This document shows, piece after piece, positions 22,031 through 33,200 of a DNA stretch of 64,000 nt. Numbering within the stretch: the stretch's first letter is position 1; every line of letters begins with the position of its first letter. The notes beneath the pieces were generated by a model. The model was not told where the DNA came from. It ran no database searches and worked only from the letters and a program-made list of their open reading frames with translations. The position numbers and the translations under genes were made by a program. The stretch is from Limnoperna fortunei (lineage: Eukaryota; Mollusca; Bivalvia; Mytilida; Modiolidae), in the NCBI GenBank assembly GCA_944474755.1, contig OX104112.1:18812273-18876272 (forward strand). The letters run 5' to 3'.

Positions 22031-23390
22031 GTACAGATGGAAATATGGAAACATAAAATAAACAATGCACACCTAAAAATTTATTAATGTTATAAATAGG
22101 TATAGTAAAATAAGGATCTGTTTATTTCTTCTTTTTAGTTAGGTGGTCTGAGTACTGCCTTCAAACTTTGACTGGAATTTATTTCCTTCGTGAATTGTTC
22201 GCTTATATGTCGGAACCTTTCTGTAAAGACAAGTTTTAACTCCCAATTTCCCTACTTATGTGCGAGCATGAATATATATGTAGGCAATGTTCTAAATTGT
22301 CGTCCGATCGTCAGTACACACCTATACTACAAGTCAACTTGTTTTCTTTGAGTATTGTTTGCGTCCTCAATAAAACTGCTTATTGGTAAAGAGTTTGTTC
22401 GAGCCTATGCTCCTCTTGTAGATTAAAAAAAGAGCACATTGAAATTAACAATTATTTTCCACAGTTAATGAACAGGCGAATGTTGCCCGTTTGAAACTCG
22501 TCGGACAACGTCGTTTGAAACAAAAATGGCATAGCAATATTCTCGTAACAAAAGTCGAGGACGATTTTTTATTGTATTATCGTAAAAATAGGTACAATAT
22601 GAAATAATAGAACATTCAAGAAAAAAACTGCATTTTCACCGGTATGTCCTTATGTAGAGTTGATTTTTTACCTATTATTTAGCGTTTCCGTTAACGCACG
22701 GTTTTGCGTATTTTACGCTTTAAAAACATTTTTGACCCCTAAAATTTCACCCATAGGGTCATTATGAAGCAGGAAACAATAAAATACATTTTTAAGAGGT
22801 GTACGATCTATCAGGGTTTGTAGTGTACCGTAGACAAGAAATGTAAAAACTGGTATCCTTTGTGTTGCCGTTTAGGGAAAGCGATTATTTTTAACCGTAA
22901 CCAGTTCCGTACTTCCGACAATCCTCAGACGTAATCTTCAACGCTAATGACAAAGTTTTGTATACACGTGGAACGATACGCTTCCCATCTTTAATTACAT
23001 TTTATTTTATTAAATCTTGGGCTAGTATAACTAACATGATTTATAGCAACGTTTTAAACTACTAAACGGTCAACCTTCCTACAACGTCAGGGGTTCGCCA
23101 TCGCGAACGCGGACTCAGAACCCCTGACTTGGAATGATGACGATCAACCGGCAATTACAATATGGATAAAATTGTTCCAAAATTTATCCTGGAGTATTAT
23201 ATTAACAATATCAATTTGTAAGTCTATTTGTAATGTAATGTAGTCCACGAAATCGCTAACACTGTGTACATTGGGACACTTAATATTTTTTATCAGCAGC
23301 CGAAGACCTACTTATACTTTTGTCAGGGGCTGAATTTATGAAATCTTCTCAAAAGCTGAAATAACATACTAAGGTAAATAACACACGGAT
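22031..23390. other. Gene-free; one strong short hairpin
   Basis: AT-rich. At 23088-23131 GTCAGGGGTT and AACCCCTGAC form a perfect 10-bp stem around a GC-rich loop containing CGCCATCGCGAACGCGG. No other feature. Confidence 0.4.
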
Positions 23391-23393
23391 TCT

Positions 23394-23645
23394 TGTTTGT
23401 TTGTTTGAATGATGTTTATCGCCACTTTCAACAATTTTTCAGCCATATCATAGGGTTGGGGAAGCCGGAGTATCCGGAGAAAACACCGACCCTCGGTAGG
23501 AAAACTGGCAATCCTTGTCAATTAAGATTGGAGTACAGCCTGCCCGTAGTGAGACTTGAACCTGAAACCTCAGTGTTGACAGATCACGTAGTAGATAGTA
23601 GACGTAAAACCTTAACCACTTGGCCACTGATGCCCCTTCAGTAAT
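23394..23645 (-). mobile_element. SINE-1 copy with probable TSD
   Basis: Near full length: GTTTGTTTGTTTGAATGATG, AACAATTTTTCAGCCATATC, then linker, then B-box complement (GAACCTGAAACC) and head complement CTTAACCACTTGGCCACTGA ending in GCCCC at 23636. The word CACGGATTCT flanks it (23384-23393 and 23646-23655). Nine extra bases lie between the head and the right flank, so the exact edge is uncertain. Confidence 0.75.
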
Positions 23646-23711
23646 CACGGATTCTAAACACACAAATATATTCGTATTTTATATAGATATCATCAGAATA
23701 ATAGTTCGAGT

Positions 23712-23873
23712 CTTAATGCGGGAAGGGTGTACGCGACTCCAATCTTTATTGACAAGGATTGCTAGTTACTCATGAAACTCCGACTTCCTATCCCATTATA
23801 AACTGGACGCCATGATAAAGCTGCAAAAATTGCTGAGGTGGCGTTTTACACTATTCCAACAAACAACAACGAA
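23712..23873 (+). mobile_element. SINE-1, 5'-truncated copy
   Basis: Starts in the linker (GGGTGTACGCGACTCCAATC) and runs through GGACGCCATGATAAAGCTGC and AAAAATTGCTGAGGTGGCG to CAACAAACAACAACGAAAC. Lies in opposite orientation to the adjacent copy at 23.4 kb. Confidence 0.7.
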
Positions 23874-23964
23874 ACGCATATTTTATTTGAAAATATCGAT
23901 TTATGTTGCGGATCCACGTTTTATTTACCCGAGCACCCTAGGAGGAATTGTTTACTTTTCGACC

Positions 23965-24219
23965 ATGTAGTAAAGTGTATTGTGACATCGTTAAAATATG
24001 TAACAACATCTGCAATAAACAGTATTGATCGTTTATGACGTTGATTATGAGTATATGCTCATTTTATCACAGGTGCGGACTCGAAGCGTTTTAGTGACGT
24101 CATATTTACAATAAAGATATACTTCGTGCATATTATATTAACCGTTCACCTTTTAACCATTTTCTGAATATTTTGGTACTAAATTTTATTTGTTAAATTC
24201 ATTAATTTTTCAGGTAATA
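23965..24219 (+). promoter_or_regulatory. Conserved 5' flank and splice acceptor of TRIM-like gene 1
   Basis: The stretch GTGTATTGTGACATCGTTAA, with AACAGTATTGAT and ATCACAGGTGCGGACT after it, matches 53470-53575 upstream of the second gene, so the duplicated unit includes 5' sequence. A CRE-like TGACGTCA lies at 24092-24099. A pyrimidine-rich acceptor ATTAATTTTTCAG ends at 24213, seven bases before the ATG, so a 5'-UTR intron is likely. Confidence 0.5.
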
Positions 24220-25878
24220 ATGGCGATGTCTAAGTCCAGTTGTGATCCGTGCTCACGCAAGAAACGGTCACCCGTAGTGGCCATAAAGTATTGTAGTGAC
24301 TGCGAGGAAAACCTCTGCACGAACTGTTTGAATGCCCATAGTTCATTCAAAGCTTGTGCTTCTCATCATTTAATAGATTCTGGTTTGTTACCCATGGAAA
24401 AATTATCTGTGGAAAATGCTTATACAAAACACGACGAAATGACACTTGATTTTTTCTGTGTGGAACATGACTGTTTATGCTGCCGTTCCTGTATGGCTGA
24501 AACACACCGGACATGTCAAAAATTTGTTCCCGTGGATCTTGCGTCAAAAGGAGTCAGAAAATCTCTCATGTTGGAAGATGTATGTAGCACCGTATCAAGC
24601 TTACGTGGAACTTTGGAAAAACTTATAAGCAACCGCAATGATAATTTAAAGAGTCTAAATGATGGAGAATCAGATGTGATGAGAAATGTTTCGGACAATA
24701 AGTCTAAAATTTTGAAACACCTAGATGATCTCGAGAAGAAAGTCATATCCGAGCTGAAATCTTTAAAGTCAAAATGCGAAAAACAAATAAAATCCGACAA
24801 GGACATACTGTCGAAAATGATGGAGTCTTTAGACGAGTTAACCAGTAAATTAGATCGTGTGTCAAAACATGGATCAGAGAACCAGCTGTTTATTTTATTG
24901 AACTCGTACAAATGGAAAGTTTTAGACTACGATACTAAATTACAAGAAATGATAGCATCGATGTTGACCTCTAAAATATCGTTAAAAAAATCACCACAGC
25001 GACAACCCTCGATCGAATCTTTAGGATCAGTACACATTGAGTCTACACCGTGTCGGATCAAGCATAAATCATCGAAATCAAAACAAGCTCAAGTTTTACC
25101 GACAGCAATTCAGATGCCAACAAAGTTCGACTTTGACATGAAATTTGATATTAAATCTACCGATAATATCCGGATATCCAGTATTGCTGTGACAGACGAC
25201 AACCGTCTACTACTCTGTAACCACTGTAGTACCAAGTTACTGGTATACAGTGACCGAGGTGAGTACCTACAGGATTGTACGTTATCTGAGAGACCATGGG
25301 GTATTGCTATTATACCAGGTGAAGATAAAGCTGTAGTATCCCTACCTTACCAGGATTCAATACAGTTTGTTGACATAAAATCAATGAAGTCCGGTGATAC
25401 ACATTCTGTACCTGGTTGGTGTGGTGGTATAGCTGTTGTCGGTGATAAGATCTGTGTTGGTGGTTATGGTGGGGAGATTTACATCCTCAGTAAACAAGGG
25501 AAGACAATAACTACAATAACTGTACCTGGTGGTAACATTAACTACCTACATCCGGGTCCACAGGATAGTGTCTACTATACTGGCAGTAATACAGTAGGCT
25601 GTGTCAAACTCAGTGGAGAAGTACGTTTTACATGTACACCTGAAAACTTTCATATACCTAGAGCTGTTACAACTGACAGGGGAGGTAACCTGTACATTGC
25701 TTGTTGTGACTCAAATAACATACATCGACTTTCGCCAGACGGGAACGTCATTGATGTAATATTGGATCATAACAATAAAATTAGTCAACCGTACGGTCTG
25801 GCATTCAGTAGAAATTATCGCAATTTCTTTGTGACATTCGACCGTAGAAAGTGGGTTTTCGTATTTTCCTGTTCATAA
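24220..25878 (+). CDS. TRIM-like protein 1: two B-boxes, coiled coil, NHL-like propeller; no RING
   Basis: 552 residues in one coding exon. The start is the first ATG after a splice acceptor; an identical ATGGCGATG context starts the paralogue at 53910. Residues 8-50 form a first B-box-like zinc site (C8, C11, C25, C28, C33, C36, then His). Residues 68-99 form a B-box2 (H71, C80, H83, C88, C91, H96, C99), but its first ligand is Tyr68 where the paralogue has Cys. Residues 125-252 are a charged coiled coil (LEKLISNR, SELKSLKSKCEKQIK). Residues about 320-552 hold NHL/propeller-type blades (SIAVTDDNRLLLC, RPWGIAII, GIAVVGDKICVGG, GNLYIACCDSNNIHRLSPDG). RING-less TRIM/NHL proteins are a large bivalve family, generally cytoplasmic, often scaffolds or ubiquitin-pathway partners. 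The ligand here is unknown. No ubiquitin-ligase activity is expected without a RING. Confidence 0.9.
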   Translation: MAMSKSSCDPCSRKKRSPVVAIKYCSDCEENLCTNCLNAHSSFKACASHHLIDSGLLPMEKLSVENAYTKHDEMTLDFFCVEHDCLCCRSCMAETHRTCQKFVPVDLASKGVRKSLMLEDVCSTVSSLRGTLEKLISNRNDNLKSLNDGESDVMRNVSDNKSKILKHLDDLEKKVISELKSLKSKCEKQIKSDKDILSKMMESLDELTSKLDRVSKHGSENQLFILLNSYKWKVLDYDTKLQEMIASMLTSKISLKKSPQRQPSIESLGSVHIESTPCRIKHKSSKSKQAQVLPTAIQMPTKFDFDMKFDIKSTDNIRISSIAVTDDNRLLLCNHCSTKLLVYSDRGEYLQDCTLSERPWGIAIIPGEDKAVVSLPYQDSIQFVDIKSMKSGDTHSVPGWCGGIAVVGDKICVGGYGGEIYILSKQGKTITTITVPGGNINYLHPGPQDSVYYTGSNTVGCVKLSGEVRFTCTPENFHIPRAVTTDRGGNLYIACCDSNNIHRLSPDGNVIDVILDHNNKISQPYGLAFSRNYRNFFVTFDRRKWVFVFSCS

Positions 25879-26407
25879 TATGTAACTGGTTTTGTATGTA
25901 GGTGTGTATATATTTATTTCCTATAACACTTTTTTTTCAATTTCTATTATTGAACATTGTTTTATATAGAGCCACTGAGATCACTGTAAATGTAGATGTT
26001 TGCAAAAATGATGAAATAATTTAATATCTATGTTTAAAACAACAATGTGTGAACAGACTAGAGGACCATATTTACATGGATTATTTACCAATATATATTA
26101 TGCTGTTTTATTATATATTTAGATTCCTTATAATTTCATTTCGGTTACATGACAACTCGGACCAAAACAAATTCGGACTATTGCCAACTCGGACCATAAC
26201 CAATTCGGCCTACACAAATTCGGACCATTGCCAATTCGGACTACCAATAATAATGTTAATATTTACAATATATTAAAACACAAACAAAGATTATAATTTT
26301 TATTTATATATTTGTCATGTCAACAATAATAGCAATATAAATATAACAAAACATACAGCATACACAAAAAAGGTCAAGCTAAACACATTATTTTAAAGGT
26401 TCAGTCA
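25879..26407. repeat. 3' flank and 16-17-bp minisatellite
   Basis: 25879-26095 is alignable with the 3' flank of the second TRIM-like gene (for example AACAATGTG, ACAGAC and GACCATATTTA), so it belongs to the duplicated unit and probably to the 3' UTR. 26152-26246 holds six units of the type CAATTCGGACCATTGC. The rest is AT-rich. Confidence 0.55.
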
Positions 26408-26856
26408 TTAACTGGTCATATACAGCACCACACTGCTTCAGCAACTGTGACGCTGTCAGTTCAATCCTCCTCGTACTGTTCCCATACTTGGTGCAGTCTG
26501 CCTTGTAATTCTTTATACTTCGTTCTTTGCTCTCGTAGTAGCTGCTTCTCACACACCAGTCTTTGTGTCAAAGTAATAAGGTCAGCCTCCCGTTGCATTG
26601 CAGGTATCAGGATGTAGAAGGACATTTTGGCTTTACCAATGTCTTTGTTAATTCTGGTGTGTCATCCTTAAAATGTGGTGATGTAGGTTGATTCTGGGCT
26701 GGGGTACTAGGTGGAGTTCGTGATTTTGCTGTTGCCGCACTAATGAAAGATAGGGAAAAGTTTCCTATCTCTACTGTGTTGTCGCTGATCTGTGTTGACT
26801 GTTGGAATACTGCAAACAATGGAGATGAATTCCGTTGCACCAAGTTTAACCATTTG
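26408..26856 (-). other. Possible exon remnants of an unrecognised gene
   Basis: On the minus strand, one frame (26856-26607) reads AKWLNLVQRNSSPLFAVFQQ and a Ser/Pro/Thr-rich stretch. An overlapping frame (26636-26470) reads MQREADLITLTQRLVCEKQL then LREQRTKYKELQGRLHQVWE, ending YEED and a stop, and is strongly helical. The codon-like texture differs from the surroundings. A linker plus C-terminal coiled coil is common in transposon-derived DNA-binding proteins, but I cannot name the family. A frame change separates the two parts. Confidence 0.3.
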
Positions 26857-27407
26857 GCGGTATTGATTCTGAGTTATATCTGTAATTTAATTGCAGGTAA
26901 TGAATATAAGATTTGATTATTATGACACGTGCGAATAATTAAATTATAGATAAGAATTAGATAATGCGCATATCTGTAACAACATTTTCTTGGTATCAAA
27001 ACTTATATAGAGCCAGCTTTTGAATAATACATTTTTACTTGCAATAGAATATAGGGTTGTATATGGCACGTGCCAAAATATACTCTGTGAGTGAATAAAT
27101 TTATTTAAATATTTTATGCGTATATCTGAAACAAATTTAAACAAGATTTTAATAAGAACCTTAATGGAAAATAATAAAATTTACCAGTGTTGCATATTCT
27201 ATGCTGCCACCTTTCACATCTGTCTCACTGTAAAGCGTGCTGCATTGATGAAACTTTACGATGGCAATCTACACATCTCTTTAAAGCATCCATTTTAGAA
27301 ATGACAAAAACCATAGTGGAAATGTTTTTATATATCATAACTTCAAAGTCGGCTTTTTGTTGTTCCAACATTCCGATTGAGAAAATATATAGTACCAACC
27401 AAGCTTA
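26857..27407. other. No gene seen
   Basis: AT-rich sequence with short open frames only. Confidence 0.35.
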
Positions 27408-27816
27408 CAGAGGCGGATGCAGCCTCAAATGAAAGGGGGGGGGGTCCAAATTCGGCCACCATGCCGACCTCGCAGAGGTCGTATTACGGCAGGCCCCCAG
27501 AAGCTCTGAACGAAATGGTGTAAAATCCTGCATTCTGACGATTTCCTGACACCTAAAACATGTCCGTTAAAATGTCATTTTGTTATGCTAAAACAAAAAA
27601 AAAGAAGGCTTTTTTCAAAACTTTTTGATAGATTCGCACAAACAGTTAACTTTCAGTGAATTTGCCCACAATCGTCGTATAACTAAAAAGTTTCTATTCC
27701 CTATTCGATCTTTTATAAACGCAATGAGGTACCAAGTAGGGGTCCAGACCCCATGCTTGTCAAAACGAAAGGGGGGGGGTCCGGACCCCCTGGACCCCCC
27801 TCTGGATCCGCCACTG
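27408..27816. mobile_element. hAT-like MITE
   Basis: The left end CAGAGGCGGATGCAGCC and the right end read inverted as CAGTGGCGGATCCAGAGG, both followed inward by long G runs (GGGGGGGTCC). The CAGTGGCGGATCCAG terminus is one I associate with hAT elements. The flanks share GCTTA(C), at 27403 and 27817, a possibly eroded 8-bp duplication. No transposase is present. Confidence 0.55.
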
Positions 27817-27926
27817 GCTTACTTTGAATTCAAAACTAAAGGATCATGTTTCTGTTTGTACACCTCTTAATTAAGTTAATTATAAACAGCATTGTGTTAC
27901 AATAACCCTTTATATTCTATTTATTA

Positions 27927-29603
27927 GCTCACCTGGACCGAAGGTCCATGTGAGCAATTGCTATCACTTGGCGTCCGTCGTCCGTCGTCCGTCGTAAACT
28001 TTTTCAAAAATCTTCTCCTCTGAAACCACTGGGCCAATTTTTTTCAAACTTGGCTACAATCATCCTTAGGGTTCCTAGTTTCAAGTTTGTACCCAGGGTG
28101 TTGATCAACAGACAAATATGGCCGATGTTACTAAAAATAGAACATGGGGGTCAACACAGGTTTTTGATCATTATCTAAAAACTATAATAGCTATAGAGAA
28201 AACCGTTACTTCAAATTGATCAGCACATTAAGGTCTACAATAGTTGCTATTAGTGCGAAGTTGTGTATTGGCTTCTTGTAGGAGTTATTGCCCTTTTTTG
28301 ACGATTTTTGACCAAATTTTTGGTATTTACAATACAAACCTGAAAAATATACGAGGTAGAGTGAAACTGTAAATGGCAAAAATGATCAGCAGTAAAAGCC
28401 CTACAATTCACTTCATTGGTATGAAATTGTCAGATGACTCCTTATATGAGTTATTGCCCTTAAATGGTAATTTTTTATGAAATTAACCGTTTTTGTCCTG
28501 TAAGTTAAAAACTATAACAGCTAGAGTAAAACTGTAAATAGCAAAAATGATCAACAATACAAGCCCTACAATTCACTGTATTAGTCTGAAATTTTCAGAT
28601 GACTCCTTATAGGAGTTATTGCCCTTACATGGCAATTTTTTATTAAATTTTCCTTTTTTGTCCTGTAACTTGAAAACTGTAGCAGCTAGATTGAAACTGT
28701 AAATTGCACAAATGATCAGCAATAAAGACCCTACAATTCACTTGATTGGTCTGAAATTGTCAGACAACTCCTTAAATAAGTTATTGCCCTTAAATGGTAA
28801 TTTTTTATGAAATTTTCCGTTTTTGTCCTGTAACTTTAAAACTATAACAGCTAGAGTGAAACTGTTAATAGCAAAACTGATCAGCAATACAAGCCTTACA
28901 AATTACTTTTTAAGTCTGAAATTGTCAGATGACTCCTTATAGGAGTTATTGCCCTTAAATTGCAATTTTTTATTAAATTTTCCGTTTTTGTCCTGTAACT
29001 TAAAAACTGTAACAGCTAAAGTGAAACTGTTAATAGCAAAAATGATCAGCAATACAAGCCCTACAATTCAATTAATTGGTCTGAAATTGTCAGATGACTC
29101 CTTATAGGGGTTATTGCCCTTAAATGTCAATTTTGTTATGAAATTTTCCATTTTTGTCCTGTAACTTGAAAACTATAGTAGCTAGATTAAAACTGTAAAT
29201 TGCACAAATGATCAGCAATAGAAGCCCTACAAATGATTGCTTAGTCCAAAAATTGCAAGATGACTCTTTATAGGAGTTATTGCCCTTTCATTATGAATTT
29301 GGACATATGAACAGTTTTTTAATTATAAATTAGTCTATAACACACCTATTAGTAGAGTAAAACTGTAAATTTCTAAAGTACCCTAAAGGACAATGCCTAA
29401 AAACCATTTAATTTTCAGAAATTGTCGATGGCACCTTATAGGAGTTATTGTATTTAACAAATTTTTTGAAGAAATGTTTAGTTTTTGCACAGTAACTTAA
29501 AAGCTATAACAACTAGACTGAAACTGTTAATTTCAAAAATTTTAATATAGTTTAAGTCATTTGGATTCCAGGTGAGCGATTACAGGCTCCTGGGAGCCTC
29601 TAG
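27927..29603 (+). mobile_element. Tandem-cored Helentron-like element, family F2
   Basis: The 5' end is a near-perfect hairpin GCTCACCTGGACC-gaa-GGTCCATGTGAGC, then (CGTCCGT)n at 27972-27995. Next come about seven to eight units of roughly 165 bp, each with GGAGTTATTGCCCTT, TTTGTCCTGTAACTT and AAATGATCAGCAATA. Then comes CCAGGTGAGC (29568-29577, inverse of the 5' terminus), a hairpin AGGCTCCTGGGAGCCT (29584-29599) and CTAG. A 3' hairpin followed by CTAG is a Helitron-type terminus. The layout matches family F1. No Rep/helicase frame is present, so it is non-autonomous. The sequence resembles repeats I recall from mussels. Confidence 0.75.
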
Positions 29604-30222
29604 TTTATTAATTATGTGCAATCATAATGACCAATACAAAAATCATAAGCAATTAAAATTTCATCAAAAAACCTTTTATTAACATTTCTATAATGAAAAA
29701 ACGATGGTCAATTAATTTTAATCAATTAATTTATAAGTATAATGAAGGAAACTTGTCTTTACTGTGCTTATTTCAAATGGTCATATATTAAATGTGGAAA
29801 CAGGAGTCCCATGCAAGTTTAACCAGATTTATGAAGGCTTATTTAATACTATCTATGTATTGATAGCAAAGAAAGGTCAAAGTTTTCTAAGTTCAAATTT
29901 AGGGCTCTATATTGAAAAATACTTCATATGCTTTTGTAAAATGCTTTTTATATTTTTTTTTCTTCGGGTCTGCTTATTTTAGAATTAAATTGCTAGAATG
30001 GATGGAAAATCACCTAAATTCTTAACAATTTTTTTTTAATTTTGCGGGATGAGGCCTTAGGCCAATATTTTTAAATGTGGCATATTGTGAAATTTTCGGA
30101 CAAATTCAATGATCACGTCATTTTTATTTCCTGTAGGTGCAAACCACTTTGGTATTTGTTTTTGATATAGCTGCTACTCAATCAACTCACTTCACAATAT
30201 GTTAAAAATAGCTGGCAAAACT
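29604..30222. other. No gene seen
   Basis: AT-rich. A plus-strand frame at 29764-29982 has no recognisable content. Confidence 0.4.
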
Positions 30223-33200
30223 AGCTGACGGGATTTGCACTAGATAGCTCTTCAAACATTCGCCAGCTATCCTATCTATCAGGTGTCGACTACTTGCCAG
30301 CCGTCCTATCTATCATGTGTCAACTACTTGCCAGCTGTCCTATCTATCATGTGTCGACTACTTGCCAGCTGTCCTATCTATCATGTGTTGACTACTTGCC
30401 AGCCGTCCTATCTATCACGTGTCGACTACTTGCTGGCCGTCCTATCTATCATTTGTCGACTACTTGCCAGCCGTCCTATATATCATTTGTCGACTACTTG
30501 CCAAATGTCCTATCTATCAAGTGTTGACTACTTGCCAGCTGTCCTATCTATCATGTGTCGACTTCTTGCCAAATGTCCTATCTATCAGGTGTCGACTACT
30601 TGCCGGCCGTCCTATCTATCATTTGTCGACTACTTGCCAGCCGTCCTATATATCATGTGTCGACTACTTGCCAAATGTCCTATCTATCATGTGTTGACTA
30701 CTTGCCAGCCGTCCTATCTATCACGTGTCGACTACTTGCCGGCCGTCCTATCTATCATTTGTCGACTACTTGCCAGCCGTCCTATATATCATGTGTCGAC
30801 TTGTTGCCAAATGTCCTATCTATCATGTGTTGACTACTTGCCAGCTGTCCTATCTATCATGTGTCGACTACTTGCCAGCCGTCCTATCATGTGTCGACTA
30901 CTTGCCAGCTGTCCTATCTATCATGTGTCGACTACTTGCCAGCTGTCCTATCTATCATGTGTCGACTACTTGCCGCCTGTCCTATCTGTCATGTGTCGAC
31001 TATTTGCCAGCCGTCCTATCTATCATTTGTTGACTACTTGCCAGCCGTCCTATCTATCAAGTGTCGACTACTTGCCAGCCGTCCTATCTATCATGTGTCG
31101 ACTTCTTGCCAGCAATGCTATCTATCATTTGTCGAATACTTGCCAGCCGTCCTATCAGGTGGCGTCTACTTGCCAGCCATCCTATCTATCAGGTGTCGAC
31201 TACTTGCCAGCTGTCCTATCTGTCATGTTTCGACTACTTGCCAGCCGTCCTATCTATCATGTGTCTACTACTTGCCAGCTGTCCTATCTATCATGTGTCG
31301 ACTACTTGCCAGCTGTCCTATCTATCATGTTTCGACTACTTGCCAGCCGTCCTATCTATCAAGTGTCGCCTACTTGCCAGCCGTCCTATCTATCATGTGT
31401 CAACTTCTTGCCAGCCGTCTTATCTATCATGTGTCGACTACTTGCCAGCCGTCATTTCTATCATGTGTCGACTACTTGCCGTCCTATCTATCATCTGTCG
31501 ACTTCTTGCCAGCCGTCCTATCTGTCATGTGTCGACTATTTGCCAGCCGTTCTATCTATCATTTGTCGACTACTTGTCAGCCGTCCTATCTATCATGTGT
31601 CGACTACCTGCCAGCCGTCCTATCTATCATGTGTCGACTACTTGCCAAATGTCCTATCTATCATGTGTTGACTACTTGCCAGCTGTCCTATCTATCATGT
31701 GTCGACTACTTGCCAGCCGTCCTATCATGTGTCGACTACTTGCCAGCTGTCCTATCTGTCATGTGTCGACTACTTGCCGCCTGTCCTATCTGTCATGTGT
31801 CGACTATTTGCCAGGCGTCCTATCTATCATTTGTTGACTACTTGCCAGCCGTCCTATCTATCATGTGTCGACTACTTGCCAAATGTCCTATCTATCATGT
31901 GTTGACTACTTGCCAGCTGTCCTATCTATCATGTGTCGACTACTTGCCAGCCGTCCTATCATGTGTCGACTACTTGCCAGCTGTCCTATCTGTCATGTGT
32001 CGACTACTTGCCGCCTGTCCTATCTGTCATGTGTCGACTATTTGCCAGGCGTCCTATCATTTGTTGACTACTTGCCAGCCGTCCTATCTATCAAGTGTCG
32101 ACTACTTGCCAGCCGTCCTATCTATCATGTGTCGACTACTTGCCAGCCGTCCTATCAGGTGGCGTCTACTTGCCAGCCATCCTATCTATCAGGTGTCGAC
32201 TACTTGCCAGCAGTCCTATCTATCATGTGTCGACTACTTGCCAGCCGTCATTTCTATCATGTGTCGACTACTTGCCGTCCTATCTATCATCTGTCGACTT
32301 CTTGCCAGCCGTCCTATCTGTCATGTGTCGACTATTTGCCAGCCGTTCTATCTATCATTTGTCGACTACTTGTCAGCCGTCCTATCTATCATGTGTCGAC
32401 TACTTGCCAGCCGTCCTATCTATCATGTGTCGACTACTTGCCAAATGTCCTATCTATCATGTGTTGACTACTTGCCAGCCGTCCTATCTATCATGTGTTG
32501 ACTACTTGCCAGCTGTCCTATCTATCATGTGTCGACTACTTGCCAGCCGTCCTATCATGTGTCGACTACTTGCCAGCTGTCCTATCTATCATGTGTCGAC
32601 TACTTGCCAGCTGTCCTATCTATCATGTGTCGACTACTTGCCAGCTGTCCTATCTATCATGTGTCGACTACTTGCCGCCTGTCCTATCTGTCATGTGTCG
32701 ACTATTTGCCAGCCGTCCTATCTATCATTTGTTGACTACTTGCCAGCCGTCCTATCTATCAAGTGTCGACTACTTGCCAGCGTCCTATCTATCATGTGTC
32801 GACTACTTGCCAGCTGTCATATCATGTGTCGACTACTTGCCAGCCGTCCTATCATGTGTCGACTACTTGCCGCCTGTCCTATCTGTCATGTGTCGACTAC
32901 TTGCCAGCTGTCCTATCTGTCATGTGTCGACTACTTGCCAGCTGTCCTATCTATCATGTGTCGACTACTTGCCAGCTGTCCTATCTATCATGTGTCGACT
33001 ACTTGCCAGCTGTCCTATCTATCATGTGTCGACTACTTGCCAACCGTCCTATCTATCATCTGTCGACTTCTGGCCAGCCATCCTATCTGTCATGTGTCGA
33101 CTATTTGCCAGCCGTCCTATCTATCATTTGTTGACTACTTGCCAGCCGTCCTATCTATCATGTGTCGACTACTTGCCAGTCGTCATATCTATCAGGTGTC

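Noticed and set aside
24190..24219. Upstream extension of TRIM-like gene 1
   Set aside because: It would begin with TTG and cross a splice acceptor; the first ATG after the acceptor matches the paralogue start. The same holds at 53898-53909.
24347..24911. Minus-strand frames opposite the TRIM-like coding region
   Set aside because: Shadow frames of the coding strand, seen again opposite the paralogue (54206-54628).
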